Below are positions 16,752-25,455 of a stretch of DNA of 64,000 nucleotides, in pieces. The DNA comes from Sulfuricurvum sp. (GTDB lineage: Bacteria; Campylobacterota; Campylobacteria; Campylobacterales; Sulfurimonadaceae), in the NCBI RefSeq assembly GCF_028710345.1, contig NZ_JAQTUH010000002.1:310001-374000 (forward strand), written 5' to 3'. The position numbers and the translations under genes are program-made. The notes under the pieces are model-generated. The model made no database searches. It had not been told where the DNA came from and saw only the letters and a program-made list of their open reading frames with translations. The first letter of the stretch is position 1. The number at the start of each line of letters is the position of its first letter.

Positions 16752-17291
16752 ATGAATTCTCAAATTATACTTGATCCCCAAACACTTATCGTTAGTCGAA
16801 CGGATACACATGGTATTATAGAATACGTCAATAAAGATTTTTGTGAAATATCAGGTTATAAAAGTGAAGAGTTGATTCATCATGCACATAATATTATTCG
16901 TCACCCTGATATGCCGGCGGTGATTTTTAAATTAATGTGGAGTCGTTTAAAAGAGAATCATGATATTTTTGCGGTTGTGAAAAATTTGGCGAAGAATGGT
17001 GATTATTACTGGGTGACAACCCATTTTGAGATTCGTAAACATCCGTTTGAAAACAAAATTGTGGGTTATGTCGCTCATCGTCGAGCGGCAAGTGAACATT
17101 TAGTACAAGAGATTTCAAAACTCTATACTGAGCTTTTACAGATAGAAAAAGCTGAAGGATTAGATGCTTCTGAGAAATATTTGATGGATTTTTTAGAATC
17201 TAAAAATATGACGTATGATGAATATATTGACAAAATAGCGGTAAAAGAGAGTATGTTTACATCCCTCTTTAAAAAATTGTTTGGTCATTAA
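16752..17291 (+). CDS. Aer-like stand-alone PAS sensor, copy 1
   Basis: 179 residues. The PAS domain (about 12-115) has the Aer-type sequence CEISGYKSEELI...NIIRHPDMPA and DYYWVTTHFEIRKHP; this subtype binds FAD in Aer. The remaining 60 residues are helical (EISKLYTELLQIEKAEG) with no HAMP or signalling domain, so it must pass its signal to another protein. Strongly similar to the next gene; the two are a tandem duplication. GGAG lies upstream of the ATG. Probably a redox or energy sensor; partner unknown. Confidence 0.8.
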   Translation: MNSQIILDPQTLIVSRTDTHGIIEYVNKDFCEISGYKSEELIHHAHNIIRHPDMPAVIFKLMWSRLKENHDIFAVVKNLAKNGDYYWVTTHFEIRKHPFENKIVGYVAHRRAASEHLVQEISKLYTELLQIEKAEGLDASEKYLMDFLESKNMTYDEYIDKIAVKESMFTSLFKKLFGH

Positions 17292-17369
17292 TTTAGATTT
17301 AGTTTATGTGTAAATTAAACTAAATATTAATAGAATATATTACAAATTCATGTTAAGGAATTTCTTCTG

Positions 17370-17918
17370 ATGAATAATCAAATAAAGATTGATGCTGATA
17401 CAATAATTGTCAGTAGGACAGATATAGCCGGTTATATAGAATACGCAAATAGAGATTTTTGTAAAATCTCCGGGTATAGATCAGAAGAGTTAATGTACCA
17501 ACCACACAGTATTATTCGTCACCCTGATATGCCTGCGGTTATTTTTAAATTGATGTGGGAACGGCTTGGAGAAAATAAAGACATTTTTGCGGTTGTCAAA
17601 AATTTAGCGAAAAATGGTGACTATTATTGGGTAACGACCCAATTTGAGATCCGAAAGCACCCTTCTACCGGTCGTGTTGTAGGTTATGTAGCACATCGTA
17701 GGGGAGCGGATGAGCATTTGGTTCAAGAGATTTCAAAACTCTATGCAGAACTTTTAAGTGTTGAGAAAGCTGAAGGTATTGAAGCATCTGAGAAATATTT
17801 AATGGACTTTCTAGCCTCAAAAGGGATGAGTTACGATGAATATATCGAAAAAATTGCATTAAAAGACGGTTTTCTAAAATCAATATTTAAAAAATTATTG
17901 GGAAAAACGAATTCCTAA
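17370..17918 (+). CDS. Aer-like stand-alone PAS sensor, copy 2
   Basis: 182 residues, close paralogue of the preceding protein along its whole length (same SIIRHPDMPA, DYYWVTTQFEIRKHP and EISKLYAELLSVEKAEG segments). Divergence is spread evenly, so both copies look functional. Spacing of 78 bp and a TTAAGGAA before the ATG suggest its own translation and possibly its own promoter. It converges with modC, 7 bp apart. Confidence 0.8.
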   Translation: MNNQIKIDADTIIVSRTDIAGYIEYANRDFCKISGYRSEELMYQPHSIIRHPDMPAVIFKLMWERLGENKDIFAVVKNLAKNGDYYWVTTQFEIRKHPSTGRVVGYVAHRRGADEHLVQEISKLYAELLSVEKAEGIEASEKYLMDFLASKGMSYDEYIEKIALKDGFLKSIFKKLLGKTNS

Positions 17919-17925
17919 CCACCTC

Positions 17926-18801
17926 TTAGTGGGCAGGGATTAGAATCGGGTTGAACGCTTTTGTTGAGATAATAGCATGTTTTCCTATGTGAAGCTGTGA
18001 CGCTTCTGTACTGCTTAAGACGGTGCGAACAACCGATGAACCTACCAGTAAGGTTACTATAGTAATCGGAAAATCCTCTTCTATCTTTAATACTTCTCCG
18101 ATCAGTTGAAGTTTTCCACTCAAACTTTGAGGGCTAAAGAACTCCATAGGGCTAGCAGTTTTGACAATGTGCCCTAACTCTACGGATGCCATACGATTGG
18201 ATAATTTGACCGTTTCTGCAATATCGTGGCTTACGAGTAAGGTTGTGATGTTGAGCCGTTTGTGTATGAGGCTCAACTCATCTTGAAGTTTTTGGCGCAT
18301 AGTGGGATCGAGTGCTGAGAGAGGCTCATCGAGAAGTAAGATTTTAGGACGGCGTACCAATGCACGGGCAAGGGCAACACGCTGTTTTTGACCTCCTGAG
18401 AGGGTATCAGGTCGGCGGTGTGAGAGTGCTGAGAGTTCCACCATCTCGATCAATGCATCGACAAACGATTTTTGCTCATTGTTTTCGGCAGCGAAGAGGA
18501 GGTTTTCGCGGACACTCATGGTGGGGAAAAGGGCATAGTCTTGAAATACAAATCCGATGCTCCGTTGTTGAGGAGGGAGGTTGATTTTTCTCTCACTATC
18601 AAACCACGCCTCACCATCGACGCTGATAGTACCGCTAGAGGGTGTTTCGAGTCCTGCTATCATTCTAAGTAAAGTTGTTTTGCCCGCCCCTGATGGACCA
18701 AAAAGGGTGAGAAAATCACCATCGTCGATTGTGAGGTTAAAATGGGCATTAAGCGAGCCATCAGCAGTGTCGAGACGTTTGGTAACATTAATCGCAATCA
18801 T
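17926..18801 (-). CDS. modC: Molybdate ABC transporter ATPase ModC
   Basis: 291 residues from the ATG at 18801, which overlaps the modB stop (TGATG). Walker A GPSGAGKTTLL, signature LSGGQKQRVALARAL, Walker B KILLLDEPLSALD and switch His (LLVSHDIAE) are all present; residues from about 230 form a short TOBE-type domain (LQLIGEVLKIEEDFPITIV), as in ModC. It powers molybdate import through ModB. It is the last gene of a ten-gene minus-strand operon beginning at 27134. The cognate binding protein gene modA lies 24 kb away. Confidence 0.92.
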   Translation of the reverse strand: MIAINVTKRLDTADGSLNAHFNLTIDDGDFLTLFGPSGAGKTTLLRMIAGLETPSSGTISVDGEAWFDSERKINLPPQQRSIGFVFQDYALFPTMSVRENLLFAAENNEQKSFVDALIEMVELSALSHRRPDTLSGGQKQRVALARALVRRPKILLLDEPLSALDPTMRQKLQDELSLIHKRLNITTLLVSHDIAETVKLSNRMASVELGHIVKTASPMEFFSPQSLSGKLQLIGEVLKIEEDFPITIVTLLVGSSVVRTVLSSTEASQLHIGKHAIISTKAFNPILIPAH

Positions 18802-19472
18802 CAAATCCCCTTTAATGATTTTTTATTGAGAGTATAGACGAGGAGCAGAATCGAAAACGTCACGACGAAGAGGGTGAGGGCGTATTGGTGTGCCATGGCA
18901 TAGTTGAGCGATTCCACTTCGTCGTAGATAGCGATGGAGGCGACACGGGTTTCATCAGGGATATTTCCACCAATCATCAATATTACTCCAAACTCTCCGA
19001 CGGTGTGGGCAAAGGCTAAGGTTATCCCTGAGATAAGTCCGTGTCGGATAGTGGGGAGGATAACCCGTATCATGGTCTCTAGTTTTGATTTGCCCAATGT
19101 GTAAGAGGCTTCGAAAATCGATAAAGGTACTTGAGCGAGTGCTGATTGGATTGGATGCACCATAAAGGGGAGGCTAAAGAGGACGGAGCCGATTACCAAC
19201 CCTTCAAAACTAAAGGCTAACCGAATCCCATGGGAGGTTAAAAACTCTCCGATAGCGGATGCAGGGCTGAACGTGAGGAGGAGATAAAATCCCAACACTG
19301 AGGGTGGTAATACGAGAGGCATACTCACGATGGTCTCAATGATACTTTTAAATCGCATTTTGGAGAAGACTAAAAATGCGGCGAGAGGGATAGCAATAAA
19401 AAGTAATATAAGCGTTGTAATGGATGCGAGTTTAAAGGTCAGTACCATCGTACTTAGAAATTCAGATTCCAT
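18801..19472 (-). CDS. modB: Molybdate ABC transporter permease ModB
   Basis: 223 residues with five to six hydrophobic helices. The permease motif region EASYTLGKSKLETMIRVILP and FAHTVGEFGVILMIGGNIP are diagnostic of ModB. Normal length for the family. The start overlaps the end of the upstream Mop-like gene by 11 bp, and its stop overlaps modC, so the three are tightly coupled. Inner-membrane channel for molybdate or tungstate. Confidence 0.93.
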   Translation of the reverse strand: MESEFLSTMVLTFKLASITTLILLFIAIPLAAFLVFSKMRFKSIIETIVSMPLVLPPSVLGFYLLLTFSPASAIGEFLTSHGIRLAFSFEGLVIGSVLFSLPFMVHPIQSALAQVPLSIFEASYTLGKSKLETMIRVILPTIRHGLISGITLAFAHTVGEFGVILMIGGNIPDETRVASIAIYDEVESLNYAMAHQYALTLFVVTFSILLLVYTLNKKSLKGI

Positions 19473-19863
19473 GGCTCTCTCTTAATAAAGATATTTCAGA
19501 CGGTTGCACCATCCAGTATATTTCATCCCCTTCATGTATCGCGAGGGTATTAAATGTCAGTGTCGGCACCAATGCAATGAGACTCGTCTCGTGATAGGTG
19601 AGGGTGATTTGAGACAATACGCCCCCTTGGTCGATTTTACTTACGATAGCACGTTGAATATTCGCAGTAGTAGAGGTGTGTGTCGAGGTGAGGATCACTT
19701 CGGTCTCTTTAAATGCCAGTGTAACGTTTGTCCCTACTAAATCGTCGGCATCGGATGCTTCAGCGAGGAGAAGGTGAAAAAGATTATTGTTAACCGATAC
19801 AGTGAGAATACTCAGATGTTCTGAAGAGGTGATAGCGGTGATTGTTGCTTGTAGAATATTCAT
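19462..19863 (-). CDS. TOBE/Mop-domain protein (molbindin-like)
   Basis: 133 residues, two Mop-like halves (about 1-62 and 66-133): MNILQATITAITSSEHLSIL with ADDLVGTNVTLAFKETEVIL, then IQRAIVSKIDQGGVLSQITL with GDEIYWMVQPSEISLL. More divergent than the mop product at 15406. Located between a TauE-type permease gene and modB. Some organisms use such a protein as a cytosolic oxyanion carrier or as the detached TOBE regulator of ModC; either fits. Confidence 0.8.
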   Translation of the reverse strand: MNILQATITAITSSEHLSILTVSVNNNLFHLLLAEASDADDLVGTNVTLAFKETEVILTSTHTSTTANIQRAIVSKIDQGGVLSQITLTYHETSLIALVPTLTFNTLAIHEGDEIYWMVQPSEISLLRESHGI

Positions 19864-19866
19864 TAA

Positions 19867-20637
19867 CTATTGCATCCCTTTTTTGTAGAGTTTAATGGCA
19901 GAGAGGGAGAGAATCACTGCTAAAAATATGTGTAAATGTCCGCTTGAAAAGTGACCTAGCATCGATTTCCCTACCCAAGCTCCTAAAATTGATCCCGCTG
20001 CCATCCATCCGATAAGGGGGATATTCGGTTTGACCATGGCAAAAGGTTCTTTGTTTCGGTATCGATAAAGTCCCACCATAATAGTCGGTAAGCTAACCAT
20101 CAGGCTAAGGGTTCCGGCTATTTTGATATCAACTCCATAGAGCAGTGCAATTGTGGGGATAATGAGTTCTCCTCCCGCAACACCAAGCATACTGCTAAAA
20201 AGTCCGATAATAACACCTGCACTAAAACCAAGAAAGCTCATTGCAATAAAATTTATTCGCAAAGGGTCAAAATGAATCAGTGATTCTGTAATCATAACAA
20301 GTGCTATTATACCTAACAGCAGTGCAACAATACGGTCAAGTCTTTTTTCATCAATACGTGATGCCAAAGAGGCACCGAATGAAGCACCGATAAGGGAACC
20401 AGAGAGAAGCGTTAAAACGATTGTCCAGTACGGTTCTATGGCAGCCCATGACTCCCATCTAAATATTAGTGATGAGATAACGGTAACCCATGAAATGATG
20501 AGATTAATCACCACTGCATGAAGGGTTGCAAAATCAAAGATAAAGGTGAGAATAGGGAGGCGGAACTCTGCACCGCCTAGCCCCATCAATCCCCCTAAAA
20601 TACCGATAAGCGCTCCGTAGAAAAATGGTTTTATCAA
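19867..20637 (-). CDS. TauE/SafE-family permease
   Basis: 256 residues, about eight hydrophobic helices. The N-terminal IGILGGLMGLGGAEFRLPIL and the internal GLFSSMLGVAGGELIIPTI repeats are the TauE/SafE signature. Family members move sulfite, sulfonates or other organic anions across the inner membrane. The gene is coupled to modD upstream by ATGA (20634-20637) and sits 3 bp before the Mop-like gene, so it belongs to the Mo operon. Candidate substrates are a sulfur oxyanion, an organic acid, or a chelator; sequence does not choose. Confidence 0.85.
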   Translation of the reverse strand: MIKPFFYGALIGILGGLMGLGGAEFRLPILTFIFDFATLHAVVINLIISWVTVISSLIFRWESWAAIEPYWTIVLTLLSGSLIGASFGASLASRIDEKRLDRIVALLLGIIALVMITESLIHFDPLRINFIAMSFLGFSAGVIIGLFSSMLGVAGGELIIPTIALLYGVDIKIAGTLSLMVSLPTIMVGLYRYRNKEPFAMVKPNIPLIGWMAAGSILGAWVGKSMLGHFSSGHLHIFLAVILSLSAIKLYKKGMQ

Positions 20638-21485
20638 AATAGCGGCTCAATTTTCACTTTGATGTCGGCAGGTTGTGCACTATACGGTGATGAAGTGACG
20701 ATCATATCGACTCCCGTGCTCGCATATTCGGCGATGTTTTTGGTACTGATCCCTCCTGTGGCAATCAACGTAATATGGGGATAATCGGCGCGGAGGATTC
20801 GTATTGCATCGGAAAGTTTCGTTAGGGAAAATTTTTCGAGTTGGAGGATGTCGGCTCCCATGCGGGCAAATTTCAATGCATGGTCAATATCTTCAGCTTC
20901 CATAACGATTTTTTTCTCAGGGTTGGCTTTTTTAGCACGGTTGAGTGCTTCGGCAAATGCTTCCTCAGCGGGGAAAAATATACGGTGATATTCAAATACG
21001 AGGATGGATTCTGAAAGACCTAATCGATGGGCAACACCTCCACCCGATTCGACCGCTTTGATGGCAATTTTTTTCGTAAACGGGGTCGTTTTTCGGGTGG
21101 TGGCGACAACAATATCGGGATTGATGGTACGGGCTAATAAAACGGCTTCACGGGTGTAAGTAGCAATACCGCTTGCGTAATCGATGAGGTTTTGAACACT
21201 TTTCCAAATACGGTGGATATTGCCCGCTTCACCGTGGGCTTCAAGAAAGATGCTTTTAGGGGGGACAAGGGTTCCTGATTTTACAAACCCGTCAATCTCT
21301 AAACCATAAAGTCCGCACAGACGTACCGCCTCTTCCATGCAGGAGACGACGAGGGGGCGTTCACGGGTTGAAAAGGTGATACGTGCGCGTTGGGTATCGA
21401 TACCGAGACTTTTGGTGGTTAAATCACCATAGGGGACATCTTCGGCTAACAGTGCTTCGAGTTCAAAGTCGTTGAGAATAATCAT
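20634..21485 (-). CDS. modD: ModD, quinolinate-phosphoribosyltransferase-like protein of Mo operons
   Basis: 283 residues from the ATG at 21485, which overlaps the upstream stop as ATGA. The NadC fold is evident: EDVPYGDLTT, ATTRKTTPFTKK, GGGVAHRLGLSES, and LIATGGISTKN. Two NadC positions differ: the substrate-side KDNH is FEYH, and the LDNMS segment is LEKFS. These changes, with the mod-gene context, mark it as ModD rather than NAD biosynthesis. The reaction of ModD is unknown; the retained TRKTTP and HR residues suggest a phosphoribosyl transfer to some aromatic or carboxylic acid. The neighbouring methyltransferase and flavin enzyme make a small-molecule role plausible. Confidence 0.88.
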   Translation of the reverse strand: MIILNDFELEALLAEDVPYGDLTTKSLGIDTQRARITFSTRERPLVVSCMEEAVRLCGLYGLEIDGFVKSGTLVPPKSIFLEAHGEAGNIHRIWKSVQNLIDYASGIATYTREAVLLARTINPDIVVATTRKTTPFTKKIAIKAVESGGGVAHRLGLSESILVFEYHRIFFPAEEAFAEALNRAKKANPEKKIVMEAEDIDHALKFARMGADILQLEKFSLTKLSDAIRILRADYPHITLIATGGISTKNIAEYASTGVDMIVTSSPYSAQPADIKVKIEPLF

Positions 21486-22276
21486 TTTGCGCTCTCCCAT
21501 CCGATAAATGCCCAGTTGACCATGCGAGGAGGGCGGTTTTGTCCTACAATAATCTCACGGTAGTATTGGCGGGCTTTGTTTTTTTGCTCTTCGTCTAACG
21601 TATGGACGCTCCAAATGAGTGATTCGACAAATTCATCCTCACTGTTTGCTCGGACACTTCCCCGTCCTGTTTCGATGTAATCGATACGGGGAAGATAGCC
21701 ATGGGAGTAGAGAATAATCGGAATATACCAGTAATCGGGTTTGGTTTTGACTGATTTTCCGATGTAGTCGAGGATGTTCATATCGACGAAACTCCCTCCT
21801 ACTTTATAGGTGAGATAGCACGCTTTTAATGCATGAGCGGACATTTTTGTAAGAGCCGCTTCGATGTCGGAGACCTCCATCGAGCGGGATGCTACGACAA
21901 TATCGGCTTGTGGCAAATGACTCCAATCATCGTCCCAACCGATATGGTAGGTGCGTATGTTGGTGACCCCTTCGCGCTCGGCGTAGGCACGAAGTTGTTC
22001 AAGCATTTGAGCGGAGAAATCGATAGCAATCACCTCTTTAACCTGTTTTGCCAAAGGGATAGCAAGTGTTCCCGGTCCGCATCCGATATCGAGAACCACT
22101 TCATCTCCCGTGATATTCATACGGGAGATGAAATCGTTCACGTAGGGGCTATTAATGACGGATGCCGCCATATCTGCCGATTTTTCATCCCAATCACTAC
22201 TGGATTTGCCTTTGAAATCGGTAGTGGCTTTATGGGCGCGGTACATCGCGGGAAAGTTTATCGATTCTAAAAACAT
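21482..22276 (-). CDS. SAM-dependent methyltransferase in the Mo operon (1)
   Basis: 264 residues from the ATG at 22276 (AGGAGA 6 bp upstream); the longer frame to 22333 has no ribosome-binding site and would overlap a hairpin. Class I Rossmann methyltransferase: motif I VVLDIGCGPGTLAIPLA, then EVIAIDFSAQMLEQLR. The N-terminus FPAMYRAHKATTDFKG and a C-terminal region rich in aromatic residues presumably form the substrate pocket. Methyltransferases of this type recur beside TonB receptors and FecB-like proteins in anaerobes. The substrate is unknown; a metal chelator or corrinoid-like ligand is an inference. Confidence 0.8.
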   Translation of the reverse strand: MFLESINFPAMYRAHKATTDFKGKSSSDWDEKSADMAASVINSPYVNDFISRMNITGDEVVLDIGCGPGTLAIPLAKQVKEVIAIDFSAQMLEQLRAYAEREGVTNIRTYHIGWDDDWSHLPQADIVVASRSMEVSDIEAALTKMSAHALKACYLTYKVGGSFVDMNILDYIGKSVKTKPDYWYIPIILYSHGYLPRIDYIETGRGSVRANSEDEFVESLIWSVHTLDEEQKNKARQYYREIIVGQNRPPRMVNWAFIGWESAK

Positions 22277-22312
22277 TGTTTCTCCTGATATAGTTATTAT
22301 TATACTGAAATA

Positions 22313-22333
22313 TTGGGGAGAACAACTCCCCAA
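22313..22333 (-). terminator. Intercistronic stem-loop between receptor and methyltransferase genes
   Basis: TTGGGGAG loop CTCCCCAA, a perfect 8-bp stem with a 5-base loop, 7 bp after the receptor stop codon. No long U run follows, so it is likelier a partial attenuator or mRNA-stability element than a full terminator. Confidence 0.5.
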
Positions 22334-22339
22334 AGGTGA

Positions 22340-24421
22340 TTAAAATTTGTATCGAGCATTTCCAAATACAACGCGTCCTGCTTCCGGATATCCGTAACTA
22401 AAATAGTAGTTGCGATCAAGTACATTGTTGATACCGAGATCAAAAGAGAGTGCTTTGGTTGCATTATAAGTTGCTTTGGTATTCCATACAGAGACACATC
22501 CGGTTACATCATAAAGATTTTTCGTGTTAGGTGCGGTTCCACTCGTTCCGATAGCGGCATAACGCTGTGAATCGTATTCATAGGTGTTAAACCATGTAAA
22601 GTTTTCGATTGGAGTATAGGCAACAGTCGCGATGAATTTTTCTTTCGGTACGTCGGTGATTTTTTGACTCTCATCGACTTCGTTGGTCATTTTGAGGTAG
22701 GTATAACTTCCTTCAAACGATAAAGATTCTAATGGGGCATAAACGGTTGAAAGTTCAAACCCTTTTTGAGTTACTTTTCCGACGTTTTGGAGTTGTTGTT
22801 GTTGGGTGTAGGTAGTACCGCTTTTGTACCATAATGGAATATAAGCATTTTGGATGTAATCGCTTACATCTGCATAAAATACGGCACCACTGAATGAGGC
22901 ATTTGCTAATGATTTAGTTCCGCCCACTTCGTAGTTAATTGTTTTTTCAACATTTAAATCGGGATTGGGGACGAATGAATTAAATTTAAACGAGTATCGG
23001 TCTTTGATGGATGGAATACGACTTTTTCCAGATACCCCTGTATACCATGATAGTGTTGAATCAATATTACCGCTGAGTTTAATCATCGGATTAAATGAGG
23101 AGGTGTCTCCATGGGCAAACTCTTGATCGGTGGTATATCCTGTCGTTGTATTTTGGCTAGTTCCCGTAGCATCATTATAATAATTGGTATTAGCTTTTCC
23201 GTATTGGGTATTTTGTGCGGTATCGATTTTTTCTTTATCGTAGCTCGCTCCAATGGTAAGTTTTAGTGCATCCGAAAAGGTGTGGGTATCTTCAAGCCCT
23301 AATGAACTGATGGTATCTTTCATCTCATAGACTGCCGCTTGGTTTTCACCCCCTTCTTGGTGATCATCGATTTTGTAATGAAGTGCCATTTTAAGGGTAT
23401 TTGAAGAGGAGAGTTTCACGCCGCTCTCAACAGAAGCACCTTTGGTATACTCATCATACCAGCTTGGATTACCGACACCGCCGTATGCAAAAGTGTTATA
23501 TAAGCCGTTGTTAGTATAGATTGCGAGTGAATTTTGGAACTTATCGTAAAACAAACGACTTTTTACATACCAATTGCCAAAATCGGTTTTAGAGAGGAAA
23601 TAGAGACTTTGTTTGTCCCAATATCTCCATTGCCAAAAACCGCGTCCAGCTAAGTTCGCAGCTACATCAGGAGGTACCCCTTTATCTGCATTTTGACGAA
23701 TATAGTTGAGAGCGTATTCATCAGTAGCATTCGGTGTAAATCCTGCTTTTAGATTGATTTTATCGTCTTTGGCATAGGCGTTGTTGCGATCACCACCCTC
23801 TTCATTTGTTGCATTTTTAACCGTAAAGTCATCGGAGAGAGGATAGGTATCACGCTGAGTCTTCGAGGCTGATGCTTGAACATAATAGCTCCCTTGATTA
23901 GATCCTAAATTGATGTATCCGGTTTTCCCGTTACCGCTAAATGCGCCGAGTCCTACTTCTCCTTCAAAAGCTTTTGTCGGTTTTTTGGTAACGAGATTGA
24001 TAGCACCGGCAAAGGTATTCGCACCCAATAATGGAGAGGCAAGACCTTTTGAAACTTCGATTTCCGAGAGATCAAACGTCGTAAATCGTGAAAAATCAAC
24101 ATATCCGTCATACGGTACGGCGATAGGGATACCATCGATAAAGAGAGGGGCGTGTTTGACGTCAAATCCACGTATCATAATCATTTGCTCATTTCGAGCA
24201 CCAAAACTTTGAATGGAAGTACCCGGTATTAGATTGAGTGCTTCAACAATGGTTTTAGCATTGTAATTTTCTATGGTTTGCGCATCTATGATGGTAGTCG
24301 CTCCGGCAGATGTTTCTGTGGTTGCGGATACGTCAACTTTACCAAGTTCGAAAACCCCGTTATCGGCTCCATAAAGAGCAGAGATTGTAGCGAGTGAGAG
24401 AATCATTAGGTGTTTTTTCAT
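22340..24421 (-). CDS. TonB-dependent outer-membrane receptor (TBDR 1)
   Basis: 693 residues. Signal peptide to about residue 19 (SALYGAD), plug domain (about 30-150) with IRGFDVKHAPLFIDGIPI and ANTFAGAINLVTKKP, then a 22-strand barrel ending YPEAGRVVFGNARYKF with a terminal aromatic. The barrel has the usual high Tyr/Asn/Ser content. No N-terminal signalling extension. It sits between the luciferase-like gene and a methyltransferase gene in an operon whose promoter has two ModE operators, so a Mo or W complex is the likely cargo; siderophore or corrinoid remain alternatives. Confidence 0.9.
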   Translation of the reverse strand: MKKHLMILSLATISALYGADNGVFELGKVDVSATTETSAGATTIIDAQTIENYNAKTIVEALNLIPGTSIQSFGARNEQMIMIRGFDVKHAPLFIDGIPIAVPYDGYVDFSRFTTFDLSEIEVSKGLASPLLGANTFAGAINLVTKKPTKAFEGEVGLGAFSGNGKTGYINLGSNQGSYYVQASASKTQRDTYPLSDDFTVKNATNEEGGDRNNAYAKDDKINLKAGFTPNATDEYALNYIRQNADKGVPPDVAANLAGRGFWQWRYWDKQSLYFLSKTDFGNWYVKSRLFYDKFQNSLAIYTNNGLYNTFAYGGVGNPSWYDEYTKGASVESGVKLSSSNTLKMALHYKIDDHQEGGENQAAVYEMKDTISSLGLEDTHTFSDALKLTIGASYDKEKIDTAQNTQYGKANTNYYNDATGTSQNTTTGYTTDQEFAHGDTSSFNPMIKLSGNIDSTLSWYTGVSGKSRIPSIKDRYSFKFNSFVPNPDLNVEKTINYEVGGTKSLANASFSGAVFYADVSDYIQNAYIPLWYKSGTTYTQQQQLQNVGKVTQKGFELSTVYAPLESLSFEGSYTYLKMTNEVDESQKITDVPKEKFIATVAYTPIENFTWFNTYEYDSQRYAAIGTSGTAPNTKNLYDVTGCVSVWNTKATYNATKALSFDLGINNVLDRNYYFSYGYPEAGRVVFGNARYKF

Positions 24422-24438
24422 TTTTTCTTCCTTTTGTT

Positions 24439-25446
24439 TTAAATATGGGGTCGGATTTTTACATTGAATTCACAAAGCATCAACCGATTTTGACCCGAAT
24501 CGGCGGATGAGGGTTTGAGAATTAAGTGGACGTTGGTAAGCTCCTTTTGGATGGTTTTAATGGTGGCAATACACTGCTCAGTCGTTCCTAAAATAGCATT
24601 GTCAAAAAACTTTTCTCCATCAAAAAAAGCTTCACGTTCGGCGAGTATTGCATCGTATTTATCTTGATCATAAATCGGTGGGGGGATTTGGGCAGAGGCG
24701 GCGCGCATCGATTTGACGAAATGATCGACGGAGGGTCTGGCAATAGTATACGCTTCATCATAGGTATCTGCGACACAAAATACCCGCATGAGGACTATTT
24801 CAGGATCAACATCGGCGATAGAGCGATAGAGTTTTTGTGCTTCGATACACTCATTTATGCTCGCGCCTTGCGACATCAATAACCCATAACCGTGTCGCGC
24901 GGCAAAACGGATTGTGTCGGGATTAGCGAAGGTCGCTACGAAAAAGGGGATTCGTTTTTGAAACGGTTTTGGTTGGAGATTGACATTCTCAAATGACGCA
25001 AAAGCTCCGTTATATGAGGAACTTTTAGTATGCAAAAGCTCATCTACCGCTTCGGTAATCTCAAACATCGCATTACGGAGATTATCGGGATCACGACTAA
25101 AGTGTTTGTTATCGGGGGCGAATCCCCCTTTTGCAAATCCTGCATTAATCCGTCCATCACTGATATTGTCTAGTACAGAGATGCTTTCAGCCAGACGAAC
25201 GGGGTGATAAAACGGGGCAAGAAATCCAGCCGTACCCAGTCGGATACATCCGGTACGCGCCGCTGCATACCCAATCATAAGTGCAGGATCGGGGATGACA
25301 CTAAAGCCGTTAAAATGGTGTTCCCCAAACCATGCCTCATCAAATCCCAATTCATCGGCAAGTTCGACGAGGCGAAGTTGCTCCATAATGCTCTCTTGAA
25401 CGCTTCCACCGAAATGCTCGGTAAGACAAAATAGACCTATTTTCAT
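24439..25446 (-). CDS. Luciferase-like (LLM class) flavin-dependent oxidoreductase
   Basis: 335 residues from the ATG at 25446, preceded by AAGGA at the right distance; an upstream TTG is ignored. Bacterial-luciferase TIM barrel: DEAWFGEHHFNGFSVIPDPA, GTAGFLAPFYHPVRLAES and SDGRINAGFAKGGF are family motifs. Such enzymes use FMNH2 or F420 to oxidise small organic substrates, often for desulfonation or chelator breakdown (nitrilotriacetate, EDTA). A chelate-degrading or metal-releasing role would fit this operon, but the substrate is unknown. Confidence 0.85.
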   Translation of the reverse strand: MKIGLFCLTEHFGGSVQESIMEQLRLVELADELGFDEAWFGEHHFNGFSVIPDPALMIGYAAARTGCIRLGTAGFLAPFYHPVRLAESISVLDNISDGRINAGFAKGGFAPDNKHFSRDPDNLRNAMFEITEAVDELLHTKSSSYNGAFASFENVNLQPKPFQKRIPFFVATFANPDTIRFAARHGYGLLMSQGASINECIEAQKLYRSIADVDPEIVLMRVFCVADTYDEAYTIARPSVDHFVKSMRAASAQIPPPIYDQDKYDAILAEREAFFDGEKFFDNAILGTTEQCIATIKTIQKELTNVHLILKPSSADSGQNRLMLCEFNVKIRPHI

Positions 25447-25455
25447 GGACAATCC

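Noticed and set aside
20634-21485. modD gene as nadC of NAD biosynthesis
   Set aside because: No nadA or nadB neighbours, altered substrate-side residues, and direct coupling with Mo genes point to ModD.
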